A stretch of DNA of 23,417 bases from the NCBI GenBank assembly GCA_964605095.1, contig CAZSBS010000044.1, positions 1-23,417 of the forward strand, in the 5' to 3' direction. The first letter of the stretch is position 1, and every line of letters begins with the position of its first letter. Shown in pieces: positions 1 to 7,206 of this stretch. The translations under genes and the position numbers were made by a program. The notes beneath the pieces are model-generated. The model was not told where the DNA came from. It searched no databases and was given only the letters and a program-made list of their open reading frames with translations. The DNA is from JAUWQU01 sp964605095 (GTDB lineage Bacteria; Planctomycetota; Phycisphaerae; SM23-33).

Positions 1-87
1 GATGCGACGGAGCTTGTCTTGCTCGACAGGCTCGGCCCGGTACGTCCGCACGCTGCAGCGCTTCCGCATGGCTTCGTATACGTCCAT
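1..87 (-). CDS. Nitroreductase-like protein, N-terminal fragment (cut by window edge)
   Basis: The 29 residues visible read MDVYEAMRKRCSVRTY and then AEPVEQDKL, the typical opening of FMN-dependent nitroreductases (YEA-x-x-x-R-x-SVR-x-Y, where the Arg/Ser-rich stretch binds FMN phosphate). The reading frame runs off the left edge, so the C-terminal part is unseen. An AAGGA sequence lies about 10 nt before the ATG. It is the next gene after atpD on the same strand, 85 bp away, in the slot where atpC normally sits. Family assignment rests on the N-terminal motif only; the substrate cannot be told. Confidence 0.6.
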   Translation of the reverse strand, partial: MDVYEAMRKRCSVRTYRAEPVEQDKLRRI

Positions 88-98
88 GTTGAAGGTCC

Positions 99-119
99 TT
101 GCTCTTAGGTCTTACGTCT
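99..119 (-). repeat. Degenerate heptad tract (AGACSTA type)
   Basis: Read on the minus strand this is AGACGTA, AGACCTA, AGAGCAA, three imperfect 7-bp units in the atpD to nitroreductase gap, about 12 bp before the nitroreductase start codon. It is short and degenerate, so it is supported mainly by the clearer heptad arrays nearby. Confidence 0.45.
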
Positions 120-143
120 GTCTCCGGCGGGCAAGGATGACGG

Positions 144-171
144 AAATCCGCAATCCGCAATCCGCAATTCT
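144..171. repeat. Heptad array, four units of CAATCCG type
   Basis: Units on the plus strand are AAATCCG, CAATCCG, CAATCCG, CAATTCT. The array ends one base before the atpD stop codon (173-175). The same CAATCCG unit reappears in the 40-bp palindrome at 11819-11858. Confidence 0.75.
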
Positions 172-172
172 T

Positions 173-1582
173 TCACGCCTTTGCCGCCTTGGCCTCGGCG
201 TCCTCGACGGTGCTGACGTACATGAACGCCTGCTCGGGCAGGTGGTCCCACTTGCCCTCGCATATCTCGCGGAAGCATCGCACCGTCTCACTAAGAGGAG
301 TGTAGTCGCCCGGCTTGCCGGTAAACACCTCAGCCACGATAAATGCCTGGCTGAGGAACCGCTCGATCCGCCTTGCCCGCGCCACGATCTGCTGGTCGTG
401 CTCGCCGAGTTCGTCGATGCCGAGGATCGCGATGATGTCCTGAAGGTCGCGGTATCGCTGGAGGATCTCCTGCACTCGCCGGGCAGTCTCGTAGTGCTCC
501 AACCCGACGATCTGGGGGTCCAGCACGCGCGACGAGCTGGCCAGCGGGTCGATCGCCGGGTAGATGCCCTTTTCCACGATCGACCGCTCGAGCACGATGA
601 ACGCGTCGAGGTGTGCCACCGCCGTCGCCGGCGCGGGGTCCGTCATGTCGTCGGCAGGGACGTAAACCGCCTGGACGGACGTGATCGCGCCGCTCCGCGT
701 CGAGGTGATTCGCTCCTGAAGCCCGCCCATCTCCGTGGCGAGCGTCGGCTGGTAACCCACGGCCGAGGGCATTCGCCCCAGCAGCGCCGATACCTCGCTG
801 CCGGCCTGGGAGAACCTGAAGATGTTGTCGATGAACAGCAGCGTTTCGGCACCCTGGTCGCGGAAGTATTCCGCCACCGTCAGGGCCGACAGCGCCACGC
901 GCAGCCGCGCCCCGGGCGGCTCGTTCATCTGCCCGAAGACCAGCGAGGTTTTTTCCAGGAGTTTCTGACCGGTGTTGCCGATCTCCATCTCCTGCATTTC
1001 CAGCCACATGTCATTGCCCTCGCGAGTTCGCTCGCCGACTCCGGCGAACACGCTGTATCCGCCGTGGCGCGTGGCGATGCGGGCGATGAGCTCCTGGATG
1101 ATCAGCGTCTTGCCCAGCCCAGCCCCGCCGAACAGGCCCGTCTTGCCGCCGCGAACAAACGGCGCCAGAAGGTCCACGACCTTTATGCCGGTCTCGAAGA
1201 TCTCGCTTTTGGGCACCAGTGAATCGAACGTCGGCACGTCGGCGTGGATGGAGCGGTACTCCGTAGCCTCGACGGGCCCGCGCCCGTCCACCGGCTCGCC
1301 AAGGACGTTGAGTATCCGGCCGAGCGTCGCCGGGCCGACGGGCATCTCCACGGGCTTGCCGCTATCCACCGCGTCCATGCCGCGCCGCATACCGTCGGTC
1401 GTGCCGAGGGCGACGCAGCGAACGCGCCCGCCACCGAGATGCTGCTCGACCTCGCCGGTGACCAGCACCTTCCCGTCATCCGTCACGCGAAGGGCGTTGA
1501 ATATCCTCGGAAGCGAATCTTCCGCGAACTCGGCGTCGAACGTCGATCCGACAACCTGGACTATTTTGCCTGTAGCGGCCAT
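173..1582 (-). CDS. atpD: F1 ATP synthase subunit beta
   Basis: Catalytic subunit of the F1 sector; it makes ATP from ADP and phosphate as the rotor turns. Length is 469 aa, normal for the family. Visible motifs: P-loop GGAGLGKT (about 152-159), the catalytic-glutamate segment GVGERTREGND (about 181-191), Walker B LLFIDNIFRF (about 248-257) and SALLGRMPSAVGYQPTL. The C-terminal acidic DELSEED loop reads DELGEHD (about 390-396), so it has lost acidic charge. The gene is last in the operon and lies 201 bp after atpG across an inverted heptad repeat. No atpC follows. Identification is secure. Confidence 0.98.
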   Translation of the reverse strand: MAATGKIVQVVGSTFDAEFAEDSLPRIFNALRVTDDGKVLVTGEVEQHLGGGRVRCVALGTTDGMRRGMDAVDSGKPVEMPVGPATLGRILNVLGEPVDGRGPVEATEYRSIHADVPTFDSLVPKSEIFETGIKVVDLLAPFVRGGKTGLFGGAGLGKTLIIQELIARIATRHGGYSVFAGVGERTREGNDMWLEMQEMEIGNTGQKLLEKTSLVFGQMNEPPGARLRVALSALTVAEYFRDQGAETLLFIDNIFRFSQAGSEVSALLGRMPSAVGYQPTLATEMGGLQERITSTRSGAITSVQAVYVPADDMTDPAPATAVAHLDAFIVLERSIVEKGIYPAIDPLASSSRVLDPQIVGLEHYETARRVQEILQRYRDLQDIIAILGIDELGEHDQQIVARARRIERFLSQAFIVAEVFTGKPGDYTPLSETVRCFREICEGKWDHLPEQAFMYVSTVEDAEAKAAKA

Positions 1583-1783
1583 TCTGTCTTCTCGTTAGTA
1601 ATTGTTAACACGACGCAGCCAGCGGATGTTCAATGTTCAATGCTCAATGTTGAATGCTCGATGTTCGATGTTCAATTCTCAATGCTCGATGCACAATGGG
1701 CGCCGTGGTTTGCGGAGCCCCTTCGGGACTCGCAGATAACGGAAACCGCTCCACATTGAGCATTGAGCATTGAACATTTGGCA
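1583..1783. other. atpG-atpD intergenic spacer with facing heptad arrays
   Basis: This 201-bp gap inside an otherwise tightly packed operon is mostly filled by two heptad arrays of opposite orientation separated by a 55-bp spacer. The spacer includes CCCCTTCGGGACTCG. No gene is seen. In the atp transcript the two arrays could pair into a long stem just upstream of the atpD ribosome binding region. Confidence 0.7.
1629..1698 (+). repeat. Heptad array, ten units of TTCAATG type
   Basis: Ten consecutive 7-bp units: TTCAATG twice, then CTCAATG, TTGAATG, CTCGATG, TTCGATG, TTCAATT, CTCAATG, CTCGATG, CACAATG. Variation falls at a few fixed positions while the period stays at exactly seven. Confidence 0.85.
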
Positions 1784-1788
1784 TTACC
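1754..1788 (-). repeat. Inverted heptad array (CATTGAG/CATTGAA) over the atpG stop codon
   Basis: Plus-strand units are CATTGAG, CATTGAG, CATTGAA, CATTTGG, CATTACC. CATTGAA is the exact reverse complement of TTCAATG, so this array faces the one at 1629-1698. The atpG stop codon (1784-1786) lies inside the last unit. Confidence 0.8.
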
Positions 1789-2680
1789 GTCCTTCCAGTC
1801 CGGCCCGGCCGCCGATTATCTCGGCCAGCTCGGTGGTAATCTGCATCTGGCGCATACGATTGGCCATGATTCTCAGATCGTGGGTCATTTCGTCGGCGTT
1901 GTCGGTGGCGGCCTGCATAGCCACTCGGCGCATGAGTTGCTCGGCGGCGGCGGAGTCCAGGAAGCACTGGTAGAGTTTCAGCCGGACCGTGTTGGGCAGC
2001 AGGCGGCGGAGGATTCGCTCGGGTGACGGCAGGAAATCGCACGGCGCCATCAGCGACGCATCCACGCCGGCCTGGCTGGACTGCGGCAGGTCCTCCAGAG
2101 GCAGAATCTTCGTGATTACGGGCTTCTGCTGGCCGCCGGATATGAACTGCGTGTAGGCGACCTCCAAGCCGCTGATCTTTCCGCCCAAAAACTGCGACAT
2201 CATCGCATCGCCAAACGCCGCCACCTGGGGGTATTGCGGCATCTCGCCGAAGTCCAGGTGCTCCTGGTCAACGCGAATCTTGCGGAACCGCAGATACCTC
2301 GCGCCGCGCCCGCCCACCACGTGCAGCACCACGTCGTAATTGGCGCCGCGAAGCTGCTCCAGCCGGTTCATCGCCAGCTTGAGCACCGACGAGTTGTACG
2401 ACCCGCAAAGCCCGCGGTTGCTGGTCAGCACCAGCAGCACATCGCGGCGAGTGCCCGTCTGCGAAACCAGCAGAGGGTGCGAGAGTTTCTCGCTGGCAGA
2501 GGCGCGAAGCACCAGGTCAGCCACCATCCCAAGCAGGTTCGTGCTGAAGGGCGAGAACGACGCGAGGCGGTCATGCACGACCTTGAACCGCGCCGTAGCC
2601 ACCATCTGCATCGCGCGCGTGACCGTGCGGATGCTGCCCACGGCACGGACACGTTTGAGAATGTTACGCGTTTTCGCCAT
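1784..2680 (-). CDS. atpG: F1 ATP synthase subunit gamma
   Basis: Central rotor shaft of F1. The 298-aa product opens with MAKTRNILKRVRAVGSI and TRAMQMVATARF, the conserved N-terminal coiled-coil helix. It ends with ATDNADEMTHDLRIMANRMR and ITTELAEII, the C-terminal helix that penetrates the alpha-beta hexamer. Its start codon lies inside the end of atpA (17-nt overlap), so translation is probably coupled to atpA. The stop codon lies in a heptad repeat. Confidence 0.97.
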   Translation of the reverse strand: MAKTRNILKRVRAVGSIRTVTRAMQMVATARFKVVHDRLASFSPFSTNLLGMVADLVLRASASEKLSHPLLVSQTGTRRDVLLVLTSNRGLCGSYNSSVLKLAMNRLEQLRGANYDVVLHVVGGRGARYLRFRKIRVDQEHLDFGEMPQYPQVAAFGDAMMSQFLGGKISGLEVAYTQFISGGQQKPVITKILPLEDLPQSSQAGVDASLMAPCDFLPSPERILRRLLPNTVRLKLYQCFLDSAAAEQLMRRVAMQAATDNADEMTHDLRIMANRMRQMQITTELAEIIGGRAGLEGR

Positions 2681-4508
2681 TGCTGCCGGTGGTCTCTATT
2701 GGGGGCTTGGCCGGGGGTATTGGGGGCTCGGCCGGGGGTATGGGCACCTCAGTCAGGCGCGCGTGGGATTTCGTCCGCTCCTTGCATGCGTTGATGATCT
2801 TGCGAATTTGGGCCTCGCGGTCCTCGCTCAGGGCCCCGTCGGCTTGAAGCGCGGCCCGGAAGTCCTTGTGATCCTCGCGGAAAGTCTTGAGCAGGTCGGC
2901 CTCGAAGGCAGGAACGTCCTCGGCCTTGATCTCGTCCACAAAACCGCGAGTGGCCGCGTATATCGCCATCACCTGGTCCACGACCGCCATCGGCTTGTAC
3001 TGTGGCTGGATCAAAAGCTTGACCAGCCTCTCGCCGCGGTCGAGTTGGCGGCGCGTCGCGGCATCGACCGACACGCTCAACTGTGTGTAGGCCGCCAGTT
3101 CGCGGTAGGCGGCAAGGTCCAACCGAAGGCTGGCGGCCACCTGCTTCATCGCCTTGACGGCTGCCTTGTAGCCGACGCGACTTACGGAGATGCCCGCGTT
3201 GATCGCCGGGCGGACGCCCGCGAAGAACAGGCCCGGCTCCAGGTAGATCTGCCCGTCGGTGATCGAGATCAGGTTGGTCGGGATGTAGGCCGAGACCTCG
3301 CCCTCCTGCGTCTCGCAAATGGGCAGGGCCGTCATCGACCCGCCCGTGCCGAAGAGCTTGTGGACCTTGTGGGCCGCGGCGTCCGGCATGGCCTTGAGGT
3401 CGCGGGCGGCCTCGGCCTTGCCGATCGGGCCGACGTAAACCTTCCGCCCCGGCCCCGCGGCGGAGACGTTCTCGGGCGTATCGACCGGCAGGATGGCGTA
3501 CTCCTCAGCCAGCTTGGCCGCACGCTCCAGCAGTCGGCTGTGGAGGTAGAACACGTCGCCCGGGTAAGCCTCGCGCCCCGGCGGGCGGCGGAGCAGCAGG
3601 GAAATCTCACGGTACGCGGCCGCTTGCTTGGTCAGGTCGTCGTAGATCACCAGCGTGGCCATGCCGTGCTCGTACATGAAGTGCTCGGCGATCGTGCAGC
3701 CGGCGTAGGGTGCTATGTACTGAAGCGGGGCCGCGGAGGCGCTGGAAGCCGAAACCACGATCGTGTGCTTCATCGCCCCGTTGCGGCGGAGCGTCTCGAC
3801 GACGCCGGCGACGGTGGAGTCCTTCTGCCCGATGGCGACGTAGACGCACAGCACGCCGCTGTCGACCTGGTTGATGATGGTATCGACGGCGATTGCCGTC
3901 TTGCCCGTCTTGCGGTCGCCGATAATGAGTTCGCGCTGGCCTCGCCCGATGGGCGTCAGTGCGTCGACGGCCTTGAGGCCAGTCTGCATCGGCTCGTTGA
4001 CGGGCTGGCGGGCGGCGATGCCGGGCGCCACCATCTCCAATGGGCGGCTCTGCGCGGTCGCTACGGCGCCTTGGCCGTCCAAAGGCCTGCCAAGCGGGTC
4101 CACAACCCGACCGATCAGCCCGTGGCCGACGGGCACCGAAAGCAACTTGCCAGTGCCGCGAACCGTCTGACCGGCCATGATCTGGTCGCACTCGCCGTAA
4201 ATCACCGCGCCGATCGAGCTGTCCTCCAGGTTGAAGACCTGCCCCATCTGCCCACCCTCGAACTCGAGCATCTCGCCCGCCATCGCGCCCGACAGGCCGT
4301 AGATCTGGGCGATCCCGTCGCCGACCTCAAGCACGCGACCGACGTGCGAAACGTCGAGCTCGCCGCGGTGCCGCGATATCTCCTGGCGGATCACGTCCGC
4401 CAACTCGCCCGACTTCAGGCGAAGCGGGCCGTCCTGGCGGAGCTGATCCCGATACCGGCCTATTTCCTCTCGCACGACACTGGCGATCTCGTCGGTCTTG
4501 AACTTCAT
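2664..4508 (-). CDS. atpA: F1 ATP synthase subunit alpha, enlarged
   Basis: Non-catalytic nucleotide-binding subunit of F1. P-loop GDRKTGKT is at about 197-204 and the arginine-finger segment GISVSRVGYKAAVK follows later. At 614 aa it is about 100 residues longer than the usual 500-515. Three additions explain this: an N-terminal helix present twice (about 6-23 and 34-51, 9 of 18 residues identical); roughly 40 extra residues between LLERAAKLAEEY and SMTALPICETQ (about 340-390); and a C-terminal Pro-rich tail (PIPPAEP, PIPPAKP) encoded by a 21-bp tandem repeat. It follows atpH by 21 bp and overlaps atpG. Family call is certain; the roles of the extensions are unknown. Confidence 0.97.
   Translation of the reverse strand: MKFKTDEIASVVREEIGRYRDQLRQDGPLRLKSGELADVIRQEISRHRGELDVSHVGRVLEVGDGIAQIYGLSGAMAGEMLEFEGGQMGQVFNLEDSSIGAVIYGECDQIMAGQTVRGTGKLLSVPVGHGLIGRVVDPLGRPLDGQGAVATAQSRPLEMVAPGIAARQPVNEPMQTGLKAVDALTPIGRGQRELIIGDRKTGKTAIAVDTIINQVDSGVLCVYVAIGQKDSTVAGVVETLRRNGAMKHTIVVSASSASAAPLQYIAPYAGCTIAEHFMYEHGMATLVIYDDLTKQAAAYREISLLLRRPPGREAYPGDVFYLHSRLLERAAKLAEEYAILPVDTPENVSAAGPGRKVYVGPIGKAEAARDLKAMPDAAAHKVHKLFGTGGSMTALPICETQEGEVSAYIPTNLISITDGQIYLEPGLFFAGVRPAINAGISVSRVGYKAAVKAMKQVAASLRLDLAAYRELAAYTQLSVSVDAATRRQLDRGERLVKLLIQPQYKPMAVVDQVMAIYAATRGFVDEIKAEDVPAFEADLLKTFREDHKDFRAALQADGALSEDREAQIRKIINACKERTKSHARLTEVPIPPAEPPIPPAKPPIETTGSNGENA
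2697..2738. repeat. 21-bp tandem repeat inside the 3' end of atpA
   Basis: Two adjacent 21-bp copies (2697-2717 and 2718-2738) differ at a single base. They encode the repeated PIPPAxP units of the AtpA tail. The length keeps the frame (7 codons), and 21 is also three times the heptad length found elsewhere in the window. Confidence 0.85.
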
Positions 4509-4529
4509 CTGTCTGTCGAATCCTCAACG

Positions 4530-5156
4530 TTACTTGCCGGCTTTGGCCTGGGGGGCGAGCCTGGGAAGCTCCAGGATAATGTCGCGGCGAAGCCGGGCCT
4601 GCACGCTCCGCAACTCGGCGCGAATCGATGCGTCGTACACATGGTCGCCTACCTGAACGACCACCCCTCCCAACAAATCCGGATCCACACGGCACGTCAT
4701 CACGCACTCGGCGTTTAGCGACTCGACAAGGGCCTGCTGAACATGCCGGCGCTGGAGATCACTAAGTGTCACGGCCGAGATCACGGTCACCTCCAACTTG
4801 CCTTGTCGAACGTGGAGCTTGGCGTGGAATACCCGGCGCAGAGTCCGCAGCAGCCCGAGCCGGCCCGCGTCGGCCATGACCACAAGCAGGGCCTCGACAA
4901 TCTCGCTGACACGGTCGTGGAAGATGCGCCGCACTATGTCGCAACGTTCGGTGCTGCTGATGAGCGCGGCCGTAAGAAGAGCCTCGAAGCCGTCGATCTT
5001 GTCGAGCAGTTCCACAAGAGCGTCGAGTTCGCGGGCGACTTCCTCGGCCTCGCTGTCGCTGGGCAACTGCCCGAGCAGGGCATCGACGTAGACGGTCGCG
5101 GCGGAGACGCTGGCGGGGTCCATGACCGTCTCGACTTGGCGGGTGGGTTGGCTCAT
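4530..5156 (-). CDS. atpH: F1 ATP synthase subunit delta
   Basis: Peripheral-stalk subunit linking the F1 crown to the b subunits. The product is 208 aa, slightly longer than the usual 175-185. It has an N-terminal helical half (YVDALLGQLP, ALISSTERCDIVRRIF) and a C-terminal half with LEVTVISAVTLSDLQRRHVQ and the conserved VDPDLLGGVVVQVGDHVYDAS. Start and stop overlap atpF by 4 nt (ATGA), a sign of translational coupling. Its partner helix on AtpA appears to be duplicated in this organism. Confidence 0.95.
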   Translation of the reverse strand: MSQPTRQVETVMDPASVSAATVYVDALLGQLPSDSEAEEVARELDALVELLDKIDGFEALLTAALISSTERCDIVRRIFHDRVSEIVEALLVVMADAGRLGLLRTLRRVFHAKLHVRQGKLEVTVISAVTLSDLQRRHVQQALVESLNAECVMTCRVDPDLLGGVVVQVGDHVYDASIRAELRSVQARLRRDIILELPRLAPQAKAGK

Positions 5157-5770
5157 CCGCCCTCCCTCTGGGTCCTGGCGCGGATTCTCGTGAGCGACTG
5201 CTCGACGAGCGCCTCCTGGTTTTCCGGGGTGAGTTGCTGCTGGAGTATCTCTCCGGCGATGCTGACCGCCATGCCGGCCGTCGCCTGCTGGAGCTCCTCG
5301 ATGGCGGCCCGCTTGAACACTTCGATTTCCGTTTTGGCGGCCTCGATGGTGCGGTTGCCCTCCTCGCGTGCGGCGGCCAGAAGTTCCTCGCGAGCCCTGG
5401 CGGCCTCTTCGAGGCTCTTGGCGAGCAACTGGCTGGCTTCGGCGTCGGCGCGGCCGAGGCTGGCCTTGTAGTGGGCCTCGAGCTCCTTGGCCTCGCGGTT
5501 GCGACGCTCAGTGTCCTGGATCCGCTCGGTGATGTCCTTCTCTCGCCGCTGGAGCTGTTTGATGATCGGCTTCCATGCGTACTTGCCGAGTATCAGTAGC
5601 AGCCCCGCGAATACCAGCAGGATCATGAAGGCCTGCCCGAGGTCGCCGTATGGCTTGCCTATTTCGGCCTGGCCTTCCGCGGCCAGCGCTGGCGCCGCGG
5701 CCAGCATCCAGGCAGCACCGGCCAGCGACCATGAGGCAATGACGATGTTTTTGCCTAGCGCATGCATCAT
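5153..5770 (-). CDS. atpF: F0 ATP synthase subunit b with signal-peptide-like N-terminus
   Basis: Peripheral-stalk membrane subunit. The frame is open to 6244, but the start at 5770 (MMHALGKN) is chosen because the upstream part overlaps atpE and reads as out-of-frame c-subunit sequence. The resulting 205-aa protein has a first hydrophobic segment ending in AAAPALAAEG (about 8-33), which resembles a cleavable signal peptide. Then comes the expected membrane helix (AFMILLVFAGLLLILGKYAW), then a long charged helix rich in E, A, R and K, as in the b-subunit dimerisation region. A second ATG immediately follows the first (5767). Confidence 0.9.
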   Translation of the reverse strand: MMHALGKNIVIASWSLAGAAWMLAAAPALAAEGQAEIGKPYGDLGQAFMILLVFAGLLLILGKYAWKPIIKQLQRREKDITERIQDTERRNREAKELEAHYKASLGRADAEASQLLAKSLEEAARAREELLAAAREEGNRTIEAAKTEIEVFKRAAIEELQQATAGMAVSIAGEILQQQLTPENQEALVEQSLTRIRARTQREGG

Positions 5771-5811
5771 CAACTGGTTCTCGTTGCTCGTTCCTTGACG
5801 GTTCGCCGACC

Positions 5812-6171
5812 CTACATCAAGATGCCCAGCAGGCAGACGACGATGGCGAACAGCATGCCGACCTCGACCATGCCCGCGGCCACCACCATCGGGGCGAACA
5901 TGTCGCGGGCCGCCTCGGGCTGGCGGGCAATGGACTCGATGCAGGCCGAGCCGATACGCCCCACGCCGTATCCGCCGCCGGCGGCGGCAATGGCGGCGCC
6001 GATGCAGGCGCCGACCACCGAGATCGACTTGGACCAGTGCGCGGCCGCCGGTGGCTCGACATTCTTTGCGGCGGCGCCCGGCGCCGCGGGCTCTTCCGTC
6101 GCCGCAAGCAGCGGCCCAGCCATCGCACCCAGGATCAGGACCAACGCAATCACGCTCCACATTTTCGTCAT
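5812..6171 (-). CDS. atpE: F0 ATP synthase subunit c with N-terminal signal peptide
   Basis: Subunit of the rotating proteolipid ring. The 119-aa product is longer than the usual 70-90 aa because of a signal-peptide-like start (LILGAMAGPLLAA, about 10-24) and an Ala/Pro linker (about 25-45). The hairpin follows: a first helix with GAAIAAAGGGYGVG, the polar loop ARQPEA (about 82-87), and a second helix carrying the ion-binding Glu at about position 103 in MVEVGM. Positions that hold Gln and Ser in well-studied sodium-type rings are Val and Val here, so proton coupling is inferred. Preceded by a purine-rich 112-bp leader after atpB. Confidence 0.95.
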   Translation of the reverse strand: MTKMWSVIALVLILGAMAGPLLAATEEPAAPGAAAKNVEPPAAAHWSKSISVVGACIGAAIAAAGGGYGVGRIGSACIESIARQPEAARDMFAPMVVAAGMVEVGMLFAIVVCLLGILM

Positions 6172-6207
6172 CTATTCTCTCCCAATGGTCTTCTCGGCTC
6201 CCGCGAG

Positions 6208-6256
6208 CTCTTCTTTCGGATTTCCGCTTCTCTCTGCTTTCCACTCTCTATTCTCT
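6208..6256 (-). repeat. Degenerate purine-rich heptad tract in the atpB-atpE gap
   Basis: On the transcribed strand the units read AGAGAAT, AGAGAGT, GGAAAGC, AGAGAGA, AGCGGAA, ATCCGAA, AGAAGAG. The period of seven is kept, but the units diverge. This A/G-rich, probably unstructured leader lies before the highly expressed c-subunit gene and could help its translation; that role is inference. Confidence 0.5.
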
Positions 6257-6264
6257 ACCGCTCC

Positions 6265-6286
6265 AAGCCGCGTGAAACACGGCTTA
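6265..6286 (-). promoter_or_regulatory. Hairpin across the atpB stop codon
   Basis: The sequence AAGC-CG-CGTG-AAA-CACG-GCTT can fold into an 8-bp stem with a 2-nt bulge; the atpB stop codon (6284-6286) lies at its edge. A structure here could help set the different protein yields needed from atpB and atpE. No T run follows, so a full terminator is unlikely. Confidence 0.35.
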
Positions 6287-7186
6287 GTGGTCCGCCTCGG
6301 CATACATGCCCAGAAACAGGGCCGTCATTATCGTGAAAATGAATGCCTGAATACCCGCAATCAGCATCTCCATGAGCGTCAGAACGATGCTGCCCAGCAT
6401 GCACAACGGCACCACGGGTATGCCGTAGTACGTCGGGGCCGATGTGAAAACGGGCGCCACGCTCATCAGCGCCAGCATCGTCAGCACCGCCAGCAGCATG
6501 TGCCCCGCCAGCATGTTCGCACACAATCGAACCATCAGAGCCACGCACTTGGCTGCGGCGCTGACCAACTCCAGCATGGCCATCGGCAGCAGCACGACCT
6601 TGCCGATCACGCCAGGCACGTTCGGCGCCAGCGCAAAAAACCACCCGATCGGCGAAACAAGCCAACAAGCCGACATGGGCACGTCAGGATGGTGCTCGTG
6701 GAAGCGATGGGCCGAGCGACGCAGGCCGTTGCCGAGGATCGCCAGCACCGCAAGGGCCGCCAGGGCCGCGCCCACCGTCGGGATCGCCGTCGGAGTGCCG
6801 CCGATCCGGTGCGTGTGGTTGATGCCCAGCAGCAGCGAGATCGCCTCCAGCGGCAGCAGGCCCGTGAGGTTCAGCGTCAGTACGAACACGAAGATCGTGC
6901 ATAAAAACGGCAGGTAGTTCTCCGCCTTCTCGTGAAGCGCCGGGCGGGCTATCGTGTCGCGGACAAATACCACCAGGCCCTCCAGAATGTTCTGGATGCC
7001 CTTGGGGATATAGGTGGGCTTTCTGGCGGCCGGAACAATAAACAACACCAGCGCGATGCCCGCGATAAGAATGGAGATGATCCCGCCGCTGAGCACCGTG
7101 AAAGGCATGCCGAAGACGCGGAACGTGAATCCCGGCCAGGGCACATCAAGCACGTGATAAAGCGGATTGCTAATCGCCAGAATCAA
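6284..7186 (-). CDS. atpB: F0 ATP synthase subunit a
   Basis: Stator membrane subunit forming the ion half-channels against the c ring. The 300-aa product has five or six hydrophobic helices. The essential Arg lies at about 220 in VALMVRLCANMLAGHM, and conserved NLTGLLP is at about 106-112. The start is a TTG at 7186: AGGAG is 6 nt upstream and no in-frame ATG occurs before residue 27. It begins 20 bp after the atpI-like gene. A His-rich segment (about 158-165, SAHRFHEHH) sits in a loop. Confidence 0.95.
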   Translation of the reverse strand: MILAISNPLYHVLDVPWPGFTFRVFGMPFTVLSGGIISILIAGIALVLFIVPAARKPTYIPKGIQNILEGLVVFVRDTIARPALHEKAENYLPFLCTIFVFVLTLNLTGLLPLEAISLLLGINHTHRIGGTPTAIPTVGAALAALAVLAILGNGLRRSAHRFHEHHPDVPMSACWLVSPIGWFFALAPNVPGVIGKVVLLPMAMLELVSAAAKCVALMVRLCANMLAGHMLLAVLTMLALMSVAPVFTSAPTYYGIPVVPLCMLGSIVLTLMEMLIAGIQAFIFTIMTALFLGMYAEADH

Positions 7187-7206
7187 CTCGGACTCCTATC
7201 TGCCGG

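Noticed and set aside
2..1222. A 406-codon plus-strand frame opposite atpD
   Set aside because: Same reason: it mirrors atpD, which has all its catalytic motifs on the minus strand.
1644..2042. A minus-strand frame containing MLNVE-type repeats
   Set aside because: It arises from the TTCAATG heptads and an out-of-frame part of atpG.
2340..4718. A 792-codon plus-strand frame opposite atpA and atpH
   Set aside because: It is fully antisense to well-recognised ATP synthase genes; its Arg/His/Leu-rich product has no domain and reflects the GC-rich codon use of the real genes.
5771..6244. Upstream extension of atpF to a 363-aa protein
   Set aside because: The extra 158 codons run through atpE in the wrong frame; the MMHALGKN start gives a normal-sized b subunit.
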